Part shown: positions 61,201 to 64,000 of the stretch, piece after piece | How the letters are laid out: each line of letters starts with the position of its first letter | Position numbering within the stretch: position 1 is the first letter of the stretch | Source: Solibacillus ferritrahens | GTDB lineage: Bacteria; Bacillota; Bacilli; Bacillales_A; Planococcaceae | Direction of reading: 5' to 3' | Assembly: GCF_037027585.1 (NCBI RefSeq) | Contig: NZ_JAXCLE010000016.1 | Location: 23,114 to 87,113 of the forward strand | DNA length: 64,000 nucleotides | Made by a program: the position numbers and the translations under genes | The notes under the pieces: generated by a model | Database searches by the model: none | What the model was told of the DNA's origin: nothing | Seen by the model: the letters and a program-made list of their open reading frames with translations, nothing else

Positions 61201-62178
61201 TTACTTCACAACCGCATCAGCAAATGATCGGTTAACTAGGTCTTCGTAGGATGGTTCAAAATCCAATACCCCAGCCTCCGTCATAACATCAAGTAAATTT
61301 TGGAACTCCTGATCATCGATGATAGGATCCTTCGCATAAGATTCCTGGTCGCGGTAACGTGTTACCACCTGCTCGATAATGGATTGCTCAGTGTCCTCGA
61401 AATAAGGAGCAATTGCTTTTGCCACTTCCTCACTCGATGCACTGTAAACCCATTGTTGTGCTTTATATAATGCTGTTGTAAAGCTTTCGACTAATTCCTT
61501 TTCTGTAAGAGTACTTTCCTTTGTCATAAACACTGTATATGGAATCGCACCAAGCTCTTCACCGAAAGAAGCAACGATCTTTCCGATACCCTGTTCTTCA
61601 AAAATACTCGCAGTTGGCTCAAAAAGCTGTACATAGTCGCCTGTACCAGAAGCAAAGGCGTTAGCAATATTTGCAAAATCAATATTTTGTATTAGCGTTA
61701 AATCATTTTGTGGATCAATGCCTTGCTGCTTCAGAACGAATTCGCCGGCCATTTGAGGCATCCCACCTACACGTTGACCTAAAAATGTACTTCCTTTTAA
61801 TGCATCCCAGCTAAAGTCAACATCCTTATCGCGTGCCACTAAAAACGTTCCATCTGTTTGCGTAAGCTGTGCAAAATTGATGACAGCATCATTTGGATTT
61901 TGCCCCGCTACATAAATAGACGTTTCTGCCCCAATTAATGCAATATCAATTCCATCTGATAAAAGGGCTGTCATCGTCTTATCTCCACCGGGAATAGTTG
62001 AAAGCTTTATAGACAAACCTTCATCTTCAAAAAAGCCTTCTTCAATCGCCGCATAAAGAGGGGCATAAAAAATAGAACGAGTTACTTCACCGACTTTTAC
62101 TTCCTGCAAATCCTTTTGTCCACATCCTGCCAATAACAATAAAACCCCTACAAAAAGGGCTGTTCGTAGCCATTTCAT
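61201..62178 (-). CDS. ABC transporter substrate-binding lipoprotein (SsuA/THI5-like)
   Basis: 325 residues. The lipobox LLAGCG is near residue 19. The mature part KVGEVTRSIFYAPLYAAIEE, then GFFEDEGLSI and GIDIALIGAETSIYVAG, is the NMT1/THI5-like fold used for thiamine pyrimidine precursors, taurine, sulfonates or nitrate. No thiamine-pyrophosphate riboswitch is visible in the 145-bp leader, so thiamine-linked uptake is not supported by regulation. Substrate unknown. AAAGGATG is the ribosome binding site. Confidence 0.8.
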   Translation of the reverse strand: MKWLRTALFVGVLLLLAGCGQKDLQEVKVGEVTRSIFYAPLYAAIEEGFFEDEGLSIKLSTIPGGDKTMTALLSDGIDIALIGAETSIYVAGQNPNDAVINFAQLTQTDGTFLVARDKDVDFSWDALKGSTFLGQRVGGMPQMAGEFVLKQQGIDPQNDLTLIQNIDFANIANAFASGTGDYVQLFEPTASIFEEQGIGKIVASFGEELGAIPYTVFMTKESTLTEKELVESFTTALYKAQQWVYSASSEEVAKAIAPYFEDTEQSIIEQVVTRYRDQESYAKDPIIDDQEFQNLLDVMTEAGVLDFEPSYEDLVNRSFADAVVK

Positions 62179-62323
62179 CTGGTCATCCTTTTCTCAAATA
62201 GTGTTGTAGTATCGTATGCAGCAGGAAGGTGAGAGGTGTTACATACAACTTTACATTTCACTAAGCTAAAACGTTCATGGTACGATAAAGATAATTATTT
62301 TTTGTTATAAGGTGGAGAGTGCG

Positions 62324-62938
62324 ATGAATATAAATCATTTGAAAGGACAGCTTGCAAAGCCGCAACCCTTATTTTTAGGGGAGGAAACGGCCTTTCGTTC
62401 GGCAGTACTGATTCCTCTTGTTGAAAAAGAAGGGGAGTGGCATGTGTTATTTGAGGTGCGTGCATTAACAATGCGGAAACAACCCGGAGATATTGGTTTT
62501 CCTGGAGGGAAAATTGATGATACTGATGCATCTCCGCTTGCAGCTGCGCTTCGTGAAACGCATGAAGAGCTAGGAGTCGATCAACAATCGATTCAAATTT
62601 TGGGACACTTAAGCCCGTACGTTGTTTCACCATCATTTGTCGTCTACCCATTCATTGGCGTTATCGAGCCGTCTGAGCTGGATGCATTTAATAAGGATGA
62701 AGTCGAGGAACTATTTACGGTACCGCTGGATTGGCTACTGACACATGAGCCATATGTGCATTATATTCCGATAGAACCAAAGCCTTCGATTGATTTTCCA
62801 TTTGACAAAATTGCGAATGGGGAAAATTATGAATGGCGCACAAGCCGTATGGAAGAATGGTTTTATGAATATAGAAACTACACAATATGGGGATTGACAG
62901 CAAGGCTATTAAAGTACTTTGTGGCAAAGATAAAATAA
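62324..62938 (+). CDS. Nudix hydrolase, CoA pyrophosphatase type
   Basis: 204 residues from ATG 62324 (AAGGTGG 8 nt upstream). The CoA-pyrophosphatase motif precedes the Nudix box: RALTMRKQPGDIGFPGGK, then DASPLAAALRETHEELG. The Glu pair coordinates metal. The family (NudL/YeaB) cleaves CoA, acyl-CoA or CoA disulfide to phosphopantetheine and 3',5'-ADP. It is divergent from the ABC operon; nothing suggests an operon partner. Confidence 0.87.
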   Translation: MNINHLKGQLAKPQPLFLGEETAFRSAVLIPLVEKEGEWHVLFEVRALTMRKQPGDIGFPGGKIDDTDASPLAAALRETHEELGVDQQSIQILGHLSPYVVSPSFVVYPFIGVIEPSELDAFNKDEVEELFTVPLDWLLTHEPYVHYIPIEPKPSIDFPFDKIANGENYEWRTSRMEEWFYEYRNYTIWGLTARLLKYFVAKIK

Positions 62939-62982
62939 AATGGCTTCAATCTTTGGTGGCTGACACCAAGTCTAGCGTAATA

Positions 62983-63219
62983 TTAAACAGGGAGCTGGAT
63001 TAATTGCTTTGTATGATTATCCTGGACTTCACAACAGAGGGGACTGTTTAAGTAAGCTTCTACAATCATCATTTCATCAATCGATAAGTTTTTCGCAACC
63101 GGAACATTCAGTGAGCGAGTCGAGCAGTCATACATGAATTTAATCAATATTTTATTGTTTGTACGAAAATGGAGCCTTTGATTGTCTTTTGACGTGATAA
63201 TAATCGTATAGCGACTCAT
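62983..63219 (-). CDS. Small hypothetical protein
   Basis: 78 residues, soluble, beta-rich at the start (SRYTIIITSKDNQRLHF) with two adjacent Cys (PLCCEVQ) near the end. AGGAGGAAT precedes the ATG, which supports translation. It is convergent with the Nudix gene. I do not recognise a family. Confidence 0.55.
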   Translation of the reverse strand: MSRYTIIITSKDNQRLHFRTNNKILIKFMYDCSTRSLNVPVAKNLSIDEMMIVEAYLNSPLCCEVQDNHTKQLIQLPV

Positions 63220-63526
63220 TTTATTCCTCCTTTATTTATGTAATATTATAGTTTTCAGTGTGAAAAATGTAAATATTTTGATAATTGATGGGGTGCCTCA
63301 AAATAGAAGGCAAAAAGAAAATAACAGGCGATTTCTTTTTTTATAAAGAGAATAATCGCCTTTTTTAATTTTATACCTTTTTAAATACACGAACCTCAGA
63401 TAAATGATTGAAAGATGTGCAAAGGAATTTAAAGATAGCAAACATATAGCCCTTTTCTAGAAACATCTAGGATTTATAAAAAAAATAGCATATGATAAAG
63501 GCATCGAAAAAAAACGGGAGGCAGTT
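63220..63526. other. Non-coding gap
   Basis: No gene longer than a few codons is seen. It holds one terminator-like hairpin (listed separately) and the ribosome binding site of the 37-residue gene. Confidence 0.5.
63327..63367 (+). terminator. Terminator-like hairpin
   Basis: GGCGATT (63327-63333) pairs with AATCGCC (63354-63360), with partial inner pairing, followed by TTTTTT. No plus-strand gene lies directly before it apart from the Nudix gene 390 bp upstream. Confidence 0.6.
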
Positions 63527-63640
63527 ATGAAAAGGAAAAAATTTTTATATTTAGGTATCGGGCTAGTAATTGCAATTGCTGCAGTATTGGACATTGCTTT
63601 TAAAGGGTTAGGATATCAACTGCTTCAAAAACTGTTTTAG
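63527..63640 (+). CDS. 37-residue membrane peptide
   Basis: ATG 63527 follows CGGGAGGCAGTT, a strong ribosome binding site. The product starts MKRKKFLYLGIG, then LVIAIAAVLDIAF forms a single membrane helix, and it ends GYQLLQKLF. A terminator begins about 10 bp after the stop. Ribosome binding site, basic start, one hydrophobic helix and terminator together argue for a real small gene. No known family recognised. Confidence 0.6.
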   Translation: MKRKKFLYLGIGLVIAIAAVLDIAFKGLGYQLLQKLF

Positions 63641-63650
63641 TAGCAGTCTT

Positions 63651-63687
63651 CCCCGCTTCATTTATTAATGAAGACGGGATTTTTTTA
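63651..63687 (+). terminator. Terminator after the 37-residue gene
   Basis: CCCG-CTTCATT (63652-63662) pairs with AATGAAG-A-CGGG (63667-63678), followed by ATTTTTTT. Confidence 0.8.
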
Positions 63688-63813
63688 TTTTTAAAGCTGC
63701 AAATTGGGCGATTTTTATAAAAAGAGAAAATAGATATGATTTTTTCTTGGTGATATATAAATAAGAAGAAACTAATAGTAAAAAAATATAGTGAAAAAAG
63801 TTTTTAAAAACTG

Positions 63814-63842
63814 TTGACGGTTTATTAAAAGGAGTGTAATAT
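63814..63842 (+). promoter_or_regulatory. rRNA operon promoter
   Basis: TTGACG (63814-63819) and TAATAT (63837-63842) with a 17-bp spacer, in the AT-rich setting of Bacillus rrn P1/P2 promoters. The region 63688-63813 is AT-rich and may act as an UP element. Confidence 0.75.
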
Positions 63843-64000
63843 TCTAATAGTCGTCAGCAACGAGCTGATAACAAAAAGCAAATGAACCTTGAAAACTGAA
63901 CAAGCAACGTTAATGAAACAAGCTTCTTAAATGAAGCAAACAATAGATTATAACTTTTAATTAAGTTAAATCGCTAGCAAAGCAAATGAGCTTTCAAACT
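63843..64000 (+). other. rRNA operon leader (pre-16S)
   Basis: CCTTGAAAACTGAACAAGC and GCTAGCAAAGCAAATGAGC are typical of pre-16S leaders in Bacillales. No 16S sequence (AGAGTTTGATCCTGGCTCAG) is reached, so the gene starts just beyond the window. Confidence 0.75.

Noticed and set aside
62179..62323. Thiamine-pyrophosphate riboswitch before the THI5-like ABC operon
   Set aside because: The CTGAGA core and other conserved elements are absent in the minus-strand leader.
1..64000. CRISPR arrays, prophage genes, insertion sequences and tRNA genes
   Set aside because: I saw no regularly spaced direct repeats, transposase or integrase genes, phage structural genes, or tRNA cloverleaf sequences in the window.

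Overview
The window is 64 kb of a low-GC, Gram-positive, spore-forming chromosome. It is most likely from the family Planococcaceae (Solibacillus/Lysinibacillus-like); this placement is an inference from the gene set. Supporting signs are strong AGGAGG-type ribosome binding sites with ATG/GTG/TTG starts, a Tlp-like spore protein, an SLH-domain S-layer protein, a degenerate copy of an intergenic repeat common in Bacillales, and a Bacillus-type rRNA promoter and leader at the right edge. The 16S gene itself must begin just past base 64000.

Layout. 1-7.4 kb: a partial Gfo/Idh/MocA oxidoreductase, CoA-disulfide reductase, Tlp, a Ca2+ P-type ATPase, a two-P-loop ATPase whose best start is a non-canonical ATA, and a cupin. 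7.5-7.7 kb: an unassigned structured RNA with its own terminator. 8-13.2 kb: a LysR regulator followed by a CitMHS transporter, AtuA (DUF1446), a small AtuA-like ferredoxin-fold protein and both subunits of a 3-oxoacid CoA-transferase, which looks like an uncharacterised tricarboxylate or branched-acid catabolic operon. 13.7-21.2 kb: SDR, DUF1722, acetamidase/formamidase, two hypotheticals, a CaiB-type CoA-transferase and a CAP-domain protein. 21.7-26.4 kb: a large S-layer protein preceded by a possible leader-peptide attenuator. 26.8-32 kb: a DUF418 membrane protein with a DesK/DesR-type two-component pair, then a chemotaxis receptor.

32.8-43 kb is a xylose locus: divergent xylR (ROK), then xylF-xylG-xylH-xylA-xylB, a Gfo/Idh/MocA dehydrogenase and an aldose 1-epimerase. 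xylG is broken in this sequence by a deletion of about 41 nt that also shifts the frame. 43-50.4 kb is unusually dense in RNA control: an adenine riboswitch before pbuE, a strong attenuator before a TRIC-family channel gene, two preQ1-I riboswitches before queF and queC-QPTR, and a guanidine-I riboswitch before an SMR exporter pair. Two tandem YflT-type stress genes and a gene remnant lie among these.

50.5-63.6 kb holds a thioredoxin-fold protein, an ssu-like sulfonate ABC operon led by a VOC protein, a PBP4-type DD-carboxypeptidase, a second DUF418 protein, an ECF sigma factor with a probable membrane anti-sigma partner, a second SsuA/THI5-type ABC transporter, a Nudix CoA pyrophosphatase and two very small genes. 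A roughly 190-bp intergenic repeat built on AATAAGCGGA/TCCGCTTATT units occurs at 47.9 kb and 57.6 kb, with a fragment at 59.55 kb.

All assignments come from reading the sequence and from memory of the families; no database search was run.
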